Assembly (NCBI RefSeq): GCF_927798115.1
Contig: NZ_CAKMMG010000001.1
Location: 496,001 to 560,000 of the forward strand
From: Paenibacillus auburnensis
GTDB taxonomy: Bacteria > Bacillota > Bacilli > Paenibacillales > Paenibacillaceae
Direction: 5' to 3'
DNA: 64,000 nt
Both the position numbers and the translations under genes were made by a program. The notes under the pieces are model-generated. The model ran no database searches. It was given only the letters and a program-made list of their open reading frames with translations, and had not been told where the DNA came from. Positions 34,323-42,888 of the stretch are shown piece by piece. Each line of letters opens with the position of its first letter. The first letter of the stretch is position 1.

Positions 34323-35315
34323 ATGGCAACGATCAAGGATGTGGCAAAGCTGGCAGGGGTGGCACTGTCGACGGCCTCCTACGCGATGAGCGGGGACAGC
34401 AAAGTCAGCGCAAAAACAAGAGAAAAGGTGCTGGAAGCGGCACGGCAGCTCAATTATCAAAAAAATGGTTTTGCCATGGATTTGAAACGGAGCCGCACCA
34501 ATACAATCGCCCTTATTCTAAGGGACCTGTCAGGTCCATATTATTCGGAATTAATCCGCAGCATTCAAGATGTGGCCTTGTCCAACTCCTATGATCTGAT
34601 TGCCTGCAGCTCGATGGGCGGAAAAGAATCAACCGCAGTCAGATACATGCTGGAAAAACGCGTAGACGGGGCAATCGTGCTGGCCCATAACATTACAGAT
34701 GAAATTCTACATGCTGCGGCGGGACCGCGTTTTCCTATTGTGGCGATGGACCGTCTGATTGCTGGCGAAGGTCTCATTAATGTGGTGGTAGATGGTGAAC
34801 AGGGGGGCTATAGTGCAACCCGGCACCTGATTGAAAAAGGGCATAGCTCCATCGCTTATATCAGCGGACCTGTCGATTCCTATGACAATGCGCTGCGTTA
34901 TCAGGGATTCTGCCGGGCGATGCGCGAAGCCGGACTGACCGAGAAGACAAAATGGAAGCTTAGCGGGAACTTTGTGCGTGAAGGCGGTTATAAAGCGACC
35001 AAGATGATGCTGATGCAGGGTGAACTGCCCTCAGCGGTGTTTTATGCCAATGATGAAATGGCGGTCGGGGGATTAAAAGCACTGGAGGAAGCTAAAGTTT
35101 CGGTGCCGGGTGACATTTCGGTGATTGGATTCGACGATATTCAGCTGGCTGAATACATTCAGCCTTCGCTGACCACCATCCGTCAGCCGATGTACGAGTC
35201 CGGTTCTTTGGCGGGACATCTCCTCTTTCAGATGCTTAACGGTGACCTGGTCAATGATTTCTATAAGCTTAAGATTGAGCTGATTGAACGGAAATCGGTT
35301 AAAACCTACAACTAG
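34323..35315 (+). CDS. LacI-family transcriptional regulator of the oligoglucan operon
   Basis: Repressor of 330 residues. The N-terminal helix-turn-helix and hinge are ATIKDVAKLAGVALSTASYAMSGDSKVSAKTREKVLEAARQLNY. The periplasmic-binding-protein-like sensor domain (IALILRDLSGPYYSELI, VIGFDDIQLAEYIQPSLTTIRQP) binds the inducer, probably a glucosaccharide. It lies inside the operon and the palindromes at 30903, 31082 and 35499 are its likely operators, giving negative autoregulation. ATG 34323 follows GAGGAAGGA; an in-frame TTG at 34314 overlaps that site. Confidence 0.93.
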   Translation: MATIKDVAKLAGVALSTASYAMSGDSKVSAKTREKVLEAARQLNYQKNGFAMDLKRSRTNTIALILRDLSGPYYSELIRSIQDVALSNSYDLIACSSMGGKESTAVRYMLEKRVDGAIVLAHNITDEILHAAAGPRFPIVAMDRLIAGEGLINVVVDGEQGGYSATRHLIEKGHSSIAYISGPVDSYDNALRYQGFCRAMREAGLTEKTKWKLSGNFVREGGYKATKMMLMQGELPSAVFYANDEMAVGGLKALEEAKVSVPGDISVIGFDDIQLAEYIQPSLTTIRQPMYESGSLAGHLLFQMLNGDLVNDFYKLKIELIERKSVKTYN

Positions 35316-35370
35316 TTAGTGATGAAATAGCTGTGCTTATTAGCTGATGTCTTGAGGCTCCAGCTGAATG

Positions 35371-35391
35371 CTCCGCTCTGGGAGAGCGGGG
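35371..35391 (+). terminator. Hairpin after the LacI gene
   Basis: CTCCGCTCT / AGAGCGGGG stem, 3-base loop, no T run; a weak or partial terminator. Confidence 0.35.
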
Positions 35392-35498
35392 CAGCGGTCT
35401 TATCCCGTAGAAACAGTGGTTTATCGAAAATTAGTGAAACGTTTATGAAATATTAAAATAATATATAAATAAAACCTTATAAATAAAGGGATATGGAG

Positions 35499-35514
35499 AA
35501 AGAAACGATTCGAT
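35499..35514. promoter_or_regulatory. LacI-type operator 3, before the GH3 gene
   Basis: The half GATTCGAT and core GAAACGATTCG match operators 1 and 2 (13 of 16 positions of the palindrome). A weaker GAAACGTTT copy lies at about 35436-35444. It suggests a second regulated start for the GH3-GH94 part. Confidence 0.55.
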
Positions 35515-35544
35515 ATTATTCGGATCGGTGGAGGAGTTACAACT

Positions 35545-37713
35545 ATGACTGAGCATCTGTATAACAAATATGTAAAGAACATGACACTGGAAGAGAAAAT
35601 AGCCCAGCTGCTGCAACTGGCAGCTCCCTTTTATGATGAACCGGGTGATCATTCGGAGATTACCGGCCCCATGGAAGAGCTCGGCATCCAAAGCGAAACG
35701 GTACGCAATGCGGGTTCCGTGCTTGGGGTAGCCGGAGCAGCCAAAATGATGGCTGTACAGAAAGCTCATCTCGCGAATAACCGGCTGGGAATTCCGCTGC
35801 TGTTCATGGCAGACATTGTCCACGGTTTCAAGACGATTTTTCCCATCCCGCTGGCCATCGGCAGTTCATGGAATCCGGAACTTGCTAAGCAAAGTGCGGA
35901 GATCGCAGCACGTGAAGCGGCTGTATCCGGCCTGCATGTGACGTTTGCACCGATGGTCGATCTGATCCGTGATCCACGCTGGGGACGGGTGATGGAATCT
36001 ACCGGCGAAGATCCTTATTTGAATGGCGTCTTTGCCAAGGCGTTCGTGCAAGGCTTCCAGGGGGATGACCTGGCAGGTGACACCAGCCGTGTGGCGGCCT
36101 GCGTCAAGCACTTTGCAGCCTATGGTGCTGCAGAAGGCGGGCGGGACTATAATACGGTCGATTTATCTGAGCGCCAGCTGCGGGAGTATTATTTACCCGC
36201 CTATAAGCAGGCCCTTGATGCCGGCGCCGAAATGGTTATGACCTCGTTCAATATTGTTGATGGTGTTCCGGCTACAGGTAACCGCAAATTACTCCGTGAC
36301 TTACTGCGCGGGGAATGGGGCTTTGAAGGGGTCATCATTTCTGATTGGGCCTCCATTAAGGAAATGGTTGCCCACGGTGCAGCTGAAGATGATAAAGAGG
36401 CGGCGTTCAAGGCGATACGGGCAGGCGTCGACATCGACATGATGACCACCAGCTATCTGCATCATCTGCCTGAGCTGGTGGATGAAGGACTTGTCGATGA
36501 AGCTTGGATTGACGAAGCCGTGCTGCGCATTCTGAGTCTTAAAGAGAAGCTTGGACTGTTTGATAATCCGATGCGCGGTGCAGATCCGGTACGGGAGAAG
36601 GAAATTGTCTATTCCGCTGAGCACCGTCAGGCTGCGCGGAAGCTTGCCGAGAAATCATGCGTGCTACTCAAGAACGAAGGCGTACTGCCGCTTCGTGCAG
36701 AGCAGCGGGTGGCGCTGATCGGGCCGTTTGCGGACAGCGGAGATATTCTGGGCTGGTGGTCCTGGACTGGCTCCAAAGAAACAGCGGTGAAGTTAAGTGA
36801 TGCGATGCGAGCTGTAACAGGCAATCCTGACTATATAACGGTTGCCGTAGGCTCAGGGGTTGATTCCATTACCGAAACTCAGAAGGAGGAAGCTCTAACA
36901 GCTGCAGCAGGAGCAGATGTAATTGTACTGGCCGTCGGCGAATCGTCCCATATGAGCGGGGAAGGCGGGAGCCGCACCAATATCAAGTTGCCGGATGCGC
37001 AGCTGGAATTGATCCGGCTTATGAAGGGGCTAGGCAAGCCAGTTGCCATTGTGTTGTTTAACGGACGGCCGCTTGACCTTCATGGGGTGTATGATCAGGC
37101 CGATGCTGTGTTGGAAGCCTGGTTCCCGGGCAGTGAAGGCGGATCCGCTCTGGCGGATCTGTTATACGGTAAGGCCAATCCTTCCGGGCGCCTGACTATG
37201 TCTTTCCCTAATTCTGTTGGCCAGGTTCCGGTTTATTATAATTCATTCAGTACCGGACGTCCGAAACCGGCAGTGGAAGATGAGAACCGGTATGTCTCCA
37301 AGTATATCGACAGTCCGAATGAACCGCTTCTGCCTTTCGGTTTTGGACTTAGCTATACGGCCTTTACTTATGAAGGGCTCACGCTCTCTTCCGATAACAT
37401 GAAAGAGGATCAGCCGCTTGAAGTGAAAGTGACGGTCACCAATACGGGCAGGATGGCCGGAACAGAAACTGTACAGCTATATGTGCGCGACATATCCGGT
37501 GAGGTTGTCCGTCCGGTCAAAGAGCTTAAAGATTTCCGGCAGATTGAATTGGCTCCGGGAGAAAGCACTGAGGTAATATTCTATATTGAAGAAAAGCAGC
37601 TTCGTTATCATCATAGCGACTTGAGCCTATCAAGTGACCACGGACAGTTCTATGTTTATGTAGGCGGCAACAGCCGTGATGTGCAGACAGCCGGATTCCG
37701 GCTGCTTAAATAA
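35545..37713 (+). CDS. GH3 beta-glucosidase (BglX type), cytoplasmic
   Basis: Exo-acting beta-glucosidase of 722 residues. The N-terminal barrel has RDPRWGRVMESTGEDPYL, KHFAAYG and the nucleophile D267 (GVIISDWASI). The second domain follows (CVLLKNEGVLPL, VLAVGESSHMSGEGGSRTNI), then the fibronectin-III-like domain (LEVKVTVTNTGRMAGTETVQLYV). No signal peptide, so it works on imported sugar. In the homologous Listeria locus this enzyme prefers sophorose and short beta-1,2-glucans; the same job is inferred here. Confidence 0.92.
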   Translation: MTEHLYNKYVKNMTLEEKIAQLLQLAAPFYDEPGDHSEITGPMEELGIQSETVRNAGSVLGVAGAAKMMAVQKAHLANNRLGIPLLFMADIVHGFKTIFPIPLAIGSSWNPELAKQSAEIAAREAAVSGLHVTFAPMVDLIRDPRWGRVMESTGEDPYLNGVFAKAFVQGFQGDDLAGDTSRVAACVKHFAAYGAAEGGRDYNTVDLSERQLREYYLPAYKQALDAGAEMVMTSFNIVDGVPATGNRKLLRDLLRGEWGFEGVIISDWASIKEMVAHGAAEDDKEAAFKAIRAGVDIDMMTTSYLHHLPELVDEGLVDEAWIDEAVLRILSLKEKLGLFDNPMRGADPVREKEIVYSAEHRQAARKLAEKSCVLLKNEGVLPLRAEQRVALIGPFADSGDILGWWSWTGSKETAVKLSDAMRAVTGNPDYITVAVGSGVDSITETQKEEALTAAAGADVIVLAVGESSHMSGEGGSRTNIKLPDAQLELIRLMKGLGKPVAIVLFNGRPLDLHGVYDQADAVLEAWFPGSEGGSALADLLYGKANPSGRLTMSFPNSVGQVPVYYNSFSTGRPKPAVEDENRYVSKYIDSPNEPLLPFGFGLSYTAFTYEGLTLSSDNMKEDQPLEVKVTVTNTGRMAGTETVQLYVRDISGEVVRPVKELKDFRQIELAPGESTEVIFYIEEKQLRYHHSDLSLSSDHGQFYVYVGGNSRDVQTAGFRLLK

Positions 37714-37774
37714 CAGAAATGTGACTACTCATAATAGCGGTGTGAAGCCGTAATAGATAAGGAAGTGAATAGAA

Positions 37775-40700
37775 ATGACAATCACAACGAATTCCAAGGT
37801 GTCACTTCAAAAAGGCGGGCTGAAATTTACGTTCCTAAATAGCGGCGATCTCTACCAGGCAACCGGCGGTACAACGATGATTAATCAGTTGTTGTCTAAC
37901 AGTGTGGATGGTGCACCGGGAAATATTTATGCACGCCTGCATCTGCCAGGCGGCATTCAAGCGTTTCCGCTGCTCGGTGTGAAATCGGGCAGCCGCTTCC
38001 GCCAGGATGGTGAGCGGCTCATTTGGCAGGGAGAGATTCCTGTTAGCCCTGGTGGTCAGGGCCTTAAGGAGGCACTCCGCTATCAGGTTGTTTTTACATT
38101 AGCTGAAGGTGATATGTGGTTCTGGGATGTGAAGATAGAAGGAAGCGGCGTAGAGCTGGATGTTATCTATACCCAGGATGTAGGGATTGCCTCACCGGGG
38201 GCTGTTACCAGCAATGAAGCTTATCTGTCCCAGTATATCGACCATGCTGTATTCCGGGACTCAGCGGACGGCTATGTAGTCTGTTCCCGTCAGAATCAGC
38301 CGCAGGGCGGGGATTTCCCATATCTGCAGCAGGGGCTGCTGGGCGGAGCTGCCGGATACTCCACTGACGGCTTCCAGTTTTTTGGGCTTTCCTACAAAGA
38401 AACCGACAGACCGGAAGCCTTGTATCAGGAAAATCTGGCGAATGAAATCTATCAATATGAATTCGCCTATACTGCCCTGCAATCAGCTAAGCTGCACTTG
38501 AAAGGTGAAGCCACCTTTACATTCTACGGATTATTCCGGGCGGATCATCCTGCGGCAATCACTGCGCTGGAGTATGCCGATGATATACAGGCTGCCTGGA
38601 GCAAATCTCAGAATCAAGGGAATGCAATAGAGGAAGGCAGCTGGCTTGAACGCACATGTACTGCCCCGCAGATTGTAGCTCCTCTGCAAACGGAGTCGAT
38701 CTCTGAAGCAGAATTGGATTCATTGTTCCCTGAGCGGTTTCAGGAAGAACGGGCCGACGGGGAATTGCTGGCCTTCTTTACCGGAACCTATGAGCATATC
38801 GTCCTTAAGCGCAAAGAACTGCTGGTGGAGCGTCCGCACGGACATATTCTGATGAGCGGGAACAATGCAAAGTTGAATGCTGAGGTAATGACGACTACCT
38901 CGTATATGTACGGAATATTCAATTCCCAGGTTGTTGTAGGCAATACCAATTTTCATAAAATGATGTCCAATGCCCGCAGTGCGCTAAACGTCTATAAGAC
39001 ATCAGGGCAGCGTATCTATGTGGAGATGGACGGGCAGTATCGTCTGCTGACGATGCCCTCACTGTATGAGATCGGCTTCAATTATGTCCGCTGGTACTAC
39101 AAGACAGCTGAAGATACCTTGGTAATTACCAACTATACAGCAGTCCATTCCCCGGAGATCAGACTGCATGTCCGTTCTGCGGCCGGGAAGGCGTACCGTT
39201 TCCTGGTCAGCAACCAGATTACGATGAATGTGGCGGAATATGAAATACCATATCACCTGTCAGAAGATACGGACGGCGGACTAACCTTCCGTGCAGACAA
39301 GGCAGGAATGAGTGCTGCCGTGTATCCGGAGCTGGCTTACAAGCTTAAGCTAGAGGGAGCCGGTTATCAGCTGGGCGATGAAACTCTGCTGGCAGCTGGG
39401 GCTGTTCCAGGCAATGCTTCGCTGGTTGTTCTTGAACTTAATGCAAGCAGCGAATGGACATTAACGTTACAAGGGCTGCTTGATGGACAAACACGTACTC
39501 CAGATATTGCACCGTTTGAAACCGAGAAAGCGGAATATCGTGAGTTTTTTGCCGGGGTCATGAATGGCTTCAAGCTGACTAAAGAAAGCGGAGCTGATGG
39601 TGAGCTGTTCAAGGTAAACGCTCTGGCCTGGTGGTACACCCATAATATGCTTGTTCACTATTCTGTACCACACGGCCTGGAACAGTATGGCGGCGCCGCC
39701 TGGGGAACGCGGGATGTATGCCAGGGTCCGGTGGAGTATTTCCTCGCGACCCACAAATATGAGCAGGTCCGGGAGATTCTCCTTACGGTCTTCGCCCATC
39801 AATATGAAGATGACGGGAACTGGCCGCAGTGGTTCATGTTCGACAAATACACAACTATTCAGCAGGAAGAAAGCCACGGCGATATTATTGTCTGGCCGCT
39901 TAAGGTACTGGGCGATTACCTGCGGGCAACACGTGATTATGCTGTGCTCGATGAGCAAATTCCTTATACGCGCAAACACAGCTTTGACTTCACGGAGCGG
40001 ACATACTCGCTTAGAGAACATGCTGTGAAGGAATTGGATTACATGAAGTCCCATTTCCTGCATAATACATTCCTCTCCTCTTATGGGGATGGGGACTGGG
40101 ATGATACCCTGCAGCCGGCAAATGCCCAGCTGAAGCAGTATATGGTCAGCAGCTGGACGGTAGCGCTGGCTTATCAGACCGTTCTTGGCCTGTCCGCAGT
40201 CATGAAGGAAGCGGATGCGGGCTGGTCCGATGAGCTGCGCGGAATGGCGGAGGGAATCAAAGGCGACTTCAACCGCTATATGCTCGGGACGAAGGTTATT
40301 CCAGGTTTCCTCTACTTCGAGGATCCGGAGCATGCCAAGCTGTTGCTCCATCCAGAGGATAAAGAGACAGGCATCCAGTACCGCCTGCTGCCGATGACCC
40401 GCAGTATGATCGGCGAACTGCTTACCCCTGAACAGATGGAGGAGCATTATAAGCTGATCCAGGAGCAGTTCCTATGCCCGGATGGTGTCCGTCTGATGAA
40501 TCATCCAGCCCAGTACGCCGGCGGGGTCAGCACTCACTTTAAACGCGCAGAGCAGGCAGCCAATTTCGGACGTGAAATCGGTCTGCAATATGTACATGCG
40601 CATATCCGCTTCGTCGAAGCGATGGCCAAGATCGGTAAACGGGATCAGGTATGGAAAGGGCTAGCTACTATTAATCCGATCGGTATTCAGGATGCCGTTC

Positions 40701-41158
40701 CAAATGCTGAGCTGCGCCAGAGCAACGCCTATTTCAGCAGTTCAGACGGCAAGTTTGCCAACCGCTATGAAGCACAGGAACGTTTCGGAGAGCTGCGTGA
40801 CGGAACGGTTCCGGTAAAAGGCGGCTGGAGAATCTATTCCAGCGGTCCGGGGATCTATATGAACCAGCTGATCTCGAATGTCCTGGGCATCCGTGAGGAC
40901 GGCGGTGATCTGGTCATAGATCCTGTATTACCTCCTGAGCTTGACGGCACACGCTTTGATTTTGAATACGGCGGTGCCCCGGTATCCTTTATTTATCATT
41001 TGACGGAGGGGAATCTCCGCTCTATCTCAGTAAATGGACAGGAAATACAGGCTGAGCGGCTGTCCAATCCTTACCGCCTTGGCGGACTGCGGGTTAGCCG
41101 TGAAGATGTTCAGCGCCTCGGCAGCACTGAAAAAACGACAATAGATATTTACCTGTAA
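37775..41158 (+). CDS. GH94 phosphorylase, probably 1,2-beta-oligoglucan phosphorylase
   Basis: Cytoplasmic phosphorolytic enzyme of 1127 residues that would release alpha-glucose 1-phosphate from beta-glucans. The alpha/alpha-barrel region has WWYTHNMLVHYSVPHGLEQYGGAAWGTRD, VWPLK and the catalytic-acid motif GDGDWDDTLQP (residues 773-780). The C-terminal part ends VPVKGGWRIYSSGPGIYMNQLI. Its length far exceeds cellobiose phosphorylases (about 800) and matches the 1,2-beta-oligoglucan branch. Operon order (binding protein, permeases, LacI, GH3, GH94) supports beta-1,2 specificity; other linkages are not excluded. Confidence 0.88.
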   Translation: MTITTNSKVSLQKGGLKFTFLNSGDLYQATGGTTMINQLLSNSVDGAPGNIYARLHLPGGIQAFPLLGVKSGSRFRQDGERLIWQGEIPVSPGGQGLKEALRYQVVFTLAEGDMWFWDVKIEGSGVELDVIYTQDVGIASPGAVTSNEAYLSQYIDHAVFRDSADGYVVCSRQNQPQGGDFPYLQQGLLGGAAGYSTDGFQFFGLSYKETDRPEALYQENLANEIYQYEFAYTALQSAKLHLKGEATFTFYGLFRADHPAAITALEYADDIQAAWSKSQNQGNAIEEGSWLERTCTAPQIVAPLQTESISEAELDSLFPERFQEERADGELLAFFTGTYEHIVLKRKELLVERPHGHILMSGNNAKLNAEVMTTTSYMYGIFNSQVVVGNTNFHKMMSNARSALNVYKTSGQRIYVEMDGQYRLLTMPSLYEIGFNYVRWYYKTAEDTLVITNYTAVHSPEIRLHVRSAAGKAYRFLVSNQITMNVAEYEIPYHLSEDTDGGLTFRADKAGMSAAVYPELAYKLKLEGAGYQLGDETLLAAGAVPGNASLVVLELNASSEWTLTLQGLLDGQTRTPDIAPFETEKAEYREFFAGVMNGFKLTKESGADGELFKVNALAWWYTHNMLVHYSVPHGLEQYGGAAWGTRDVCQGPVEYFLATHKYEQVREILLTVFAHQYEDDGNWPQWFMFDKYTTIQQEESHGDIIVWPLKVLGDYLRATRDYAVLDEQIPYTRKHSFDFTERTYSLREHAVKELDYMKSHFLHNTFLSSYGDGDWDDTLQPANAQLKQYMVSSWTVALAYQTVLGLSAVMKEADAGWSDELRGMAEGIKGDFNRYMLGTKVIPGFLYFEDPEHAKLLLHPEDKETGIQYRLLPMTRSMIGELLTPEQMEEHYKLIQEQFLCPDGVRLMNHPAQYAGGVSTHFKRAEQAANFGREIGLQYVHAHIRFVEAMAKIGKRDQVWKGLATINPIGIQDAVPNAELRQSNAYFSSSDGKFANRYEAQERFGELRDGTVPVKGGWRIYSSGPGIYMNQLISNVLGIREDGGDLVIDPVLPPELDGTRFDFEYGGAPVSFIYHLTEGNLRSISVNGQEIQAERLSNPYRLGGLRVSREDVQRLGSTEKTTIDIYL

Positions 41159-41166
41159 CAAATAAC

Positions 41167-41226
41167 AGCGGCATGGGCTTAGCTTGTATCCGGATTACGG
41201 ACCAAGCAGCCCATGCCGCTTTTTTT
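41167..41226 (+). terminator. Terminator of the oligoglucan operon
   Basis: Perfect 13-base stem AGCGGCATGGGCT / AGCCCATGCCGCT with a large loop, followed by TTTTTT. Confidence 0.88.
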
Positions 41227-41258
41227 AATTCATCTTCATGTTTACTTGAATAGGGCAT

Positions 41259-41708
41259 CTACTCCAGAAACGCGGTCACATTGTTCAACCGGACAACGTC
41301 ATCCGGCACAATCTTCAAGGTATGCAGCTCATCGCCGGACCCTCCATAAATGTAATCAAGGGCAAGCAGGCTAGTGTCAAAGATGCAAGGCAACCCGTGT
41401 CCGATCAAAGGGATGGCACCGGGATAATATCCTGTCCTCTCCACAACAGCCTTTTTATCCGCCATTTTTAGTTTGGTGTAGCCGAAGGCAAGTTTCAAGC
41501 TGTTAAAGTCCAGCCGTCCCCGCTGCGAGCTGGCAATAAGGGCGATTAAACCCAGATTCGTCTGCAAAATGAGCGTCGGCGCCGCTTTCTTAATATCGAA
41601 ATAGGGCTCTGCATCTATTGTTGAGTGAATAGGTGTCTGGTGGGCAATAATCTCGAAGGTACTATCATTCTGCAGCAGATAATGTTCCAACTCCTCCAGT
41701 GTAAGCAT
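41259..41708 (-). CDS. YbaK/EbsC-domain protein (aminoacyl-tRNA deacylase-like)
   Basis: Protein of 149 residues of the YbaK/ProX fold, whose members hydrolyse mischarged aminoacyl-tRNA. The pattern FEIIAHQTPIHSTIDA, LIALIASSQRGRLDFNSLKLAFGYTKLKMADKKAVVERTGYYPGAIPLIGHG fits the family, including the conserved lysine region and GYxPGAIPxxG. It starts at ATG 41708 with GGAGGG 10 bases upstream; the open frame to 41855 overlaps the upstream gene and lacks family residues. Same strand as the carbamoyltransferase homologue, about 70 bases apart, perhaps one transcript. Confidence 0.85.
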   Translation of the reverse strand: MLTLEELEHYLLQNDSTFEIIAHQTPIHSTIDAEPYFDIKKAAPTLILQTNLGLIALIASSQRGRLDFNSLKLAFGYTKLKMADKKAVVERTGYYPGAIPLIGHGLPCIFDTSLLALDYIYGGSGDELHTLKIVPDDVVRLNNVTAFLE

Positions 41709-41781
41709 CGAATTCACTCCCTCCAGATATGGCTTCATAGGTAAGGCAGGTGTTCTGGCAATTTGTACCCGGGATAGCTTA

Positions 41782-42627
41782 TTAATTAGACAAGCAATAT
41801 AAAAGTACCGCCTGATGCATGTACAATAAATTCTTTTTGAACTGGAATCCGGCAAAATAAGGGGAGTCTATAACCTCAGCGCTGACCTCTTCGTTCCGGT
41901 AAAACGGAGGACAGGGGTTAAGCAAAGCACCGGGACGGGTACGTTTCATCCGTTCCAGAGTGATTTGATATAGATTTAAGTACTCCGCATTCTTAAATTC
42001 ACCTGGCAAAGAATCGGTCAGAATGATATCACTTTCCGGCAGAACATCCTCCAGATTGGTTAGGTATGTATAGTTATTTGTATCCGGCCCCAGCGCATTT
42101 CCAGCCGAACAAACATGATTAAAGCTAAGGTTCATAACCTTGGCCATTTCGTGCCAGGTTCTTGAAATATTACTTGCAGGTCCCACGAAGGTATAAGTCA
42201 GTTCCCGGTAATTTTCTCTGATTTGGCTGATTGAATATAAATCACTTAAAATCTCACAGGGGTGGTTACGGGCAGTCATTGCATTAATGATTGGTATAGA
42301 GGAGTGGGCAGACAGTTCAACAAGCTTGGCAAAGCTGGAATGTCTGGCGACTACACCATCGGCCCAATTTTCGAGATAATGGATCACATCGCTTGATTGC
42401 TCCCGCTTATCCAGTGTTTCCGGAGGGAACAGCATATATTTGCCGCCTAAATTCTGAATGCCCTTTTCAAAAGTAATACGTGTCCTCAGGCTGGATTCCG
42501 GAAAGAACAGGATGAAGGTTTTGTCCTTCAAAAGCTGTGCCGACTTTTCCGAGCTTAAAAGGTGGGCCAATTGAAAAAGCTCGATAATTTGCTGTGACGT
42601 CAGGCTTTCAAGATCCATTAAATGCAT
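41782..42627 (-). CDS. Ornithine/aspartate carbamoyltransferase homologue with altered active site
   Basis: 281 residues, somewhat shorter than ornithine carbamoyltransferase. The carbamoyl-phosphate loop is kept as S45-S-L-R-T-R50, and HPCEILSD (122-129) matches HPxQ. But the ornithine loop, normally with SMG, reads TDSLPGE (204-210), and the HCLP motif reads N237-P-C-P240, so the catalytic Cys and its His are replaced. The enzyme probably carbamoylates another amine, or has lost catalysis. It starts at ATG 42627 behind GGGAGGG. No arg genes lie nearby; a YbaK gene follows. Confidence 0.85.
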   Translation of the reverse strand: MHLMDLESLTSQQIIELFQLAHLLSSEKSAQLLKDKTFILFFPESSLRTRITFEKGIQNLGGKYMLFPPETLDKREQSSDVIHYLENWADGVVARHSSFAKLVELSAHSSIPIINAMTARNHPCEILSDLYSISQIRENYRELTYTFVGPASNISRTWHEMAKVMNLSFNHVCSAGNALGPDTNNYTYLTNLEDVLPESDIILTDSLPGEFKNAEYLNLYQITLERMKRTRPGALLNPCPPFYRNEEVSAEVIDSPYFAGFQFKKNLLYMHQAVLLYCLSN

Positions 42628-42822
42628 AATAATCCCTCCCATTAAATTTTAATCCGCAGTTCCAATAGCTACGGCTGGCGACGTTGCAGGATCGAGCTGT
42701 CTCTACCGGGCACCACCGAATCATCATTATACCTTAGAATGGTTGCATATTTATACAGCCGATGCATCAGACGCTCATAAGATATCCATCGGGTGGACAT
42801 GAACCTCACTTTATTTTTTATG

Positions 42823-42860
42823 AAAAAAAGAGCTTCAGCAGACAATCCCGCTCAGCTCTT
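42823..42860 (-). terminator. Terminator of the membrane/VWA/TelA operon
   Basis: AAGAGCT / AGCTCTT stem with inner pairs and a run of seven T on the minus strand. Confidence 0.8.
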
Positions 42861-42888
42861 GTACAGAAGCTATTGTATTTAGTCCGCA

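Noticed and set aside
35433..35446. GAAACGTTT core resembling a cre or LacI operator before the GH3 gene
   Set aside because: Only the centre matches; the outer bases fit neither consensus well.
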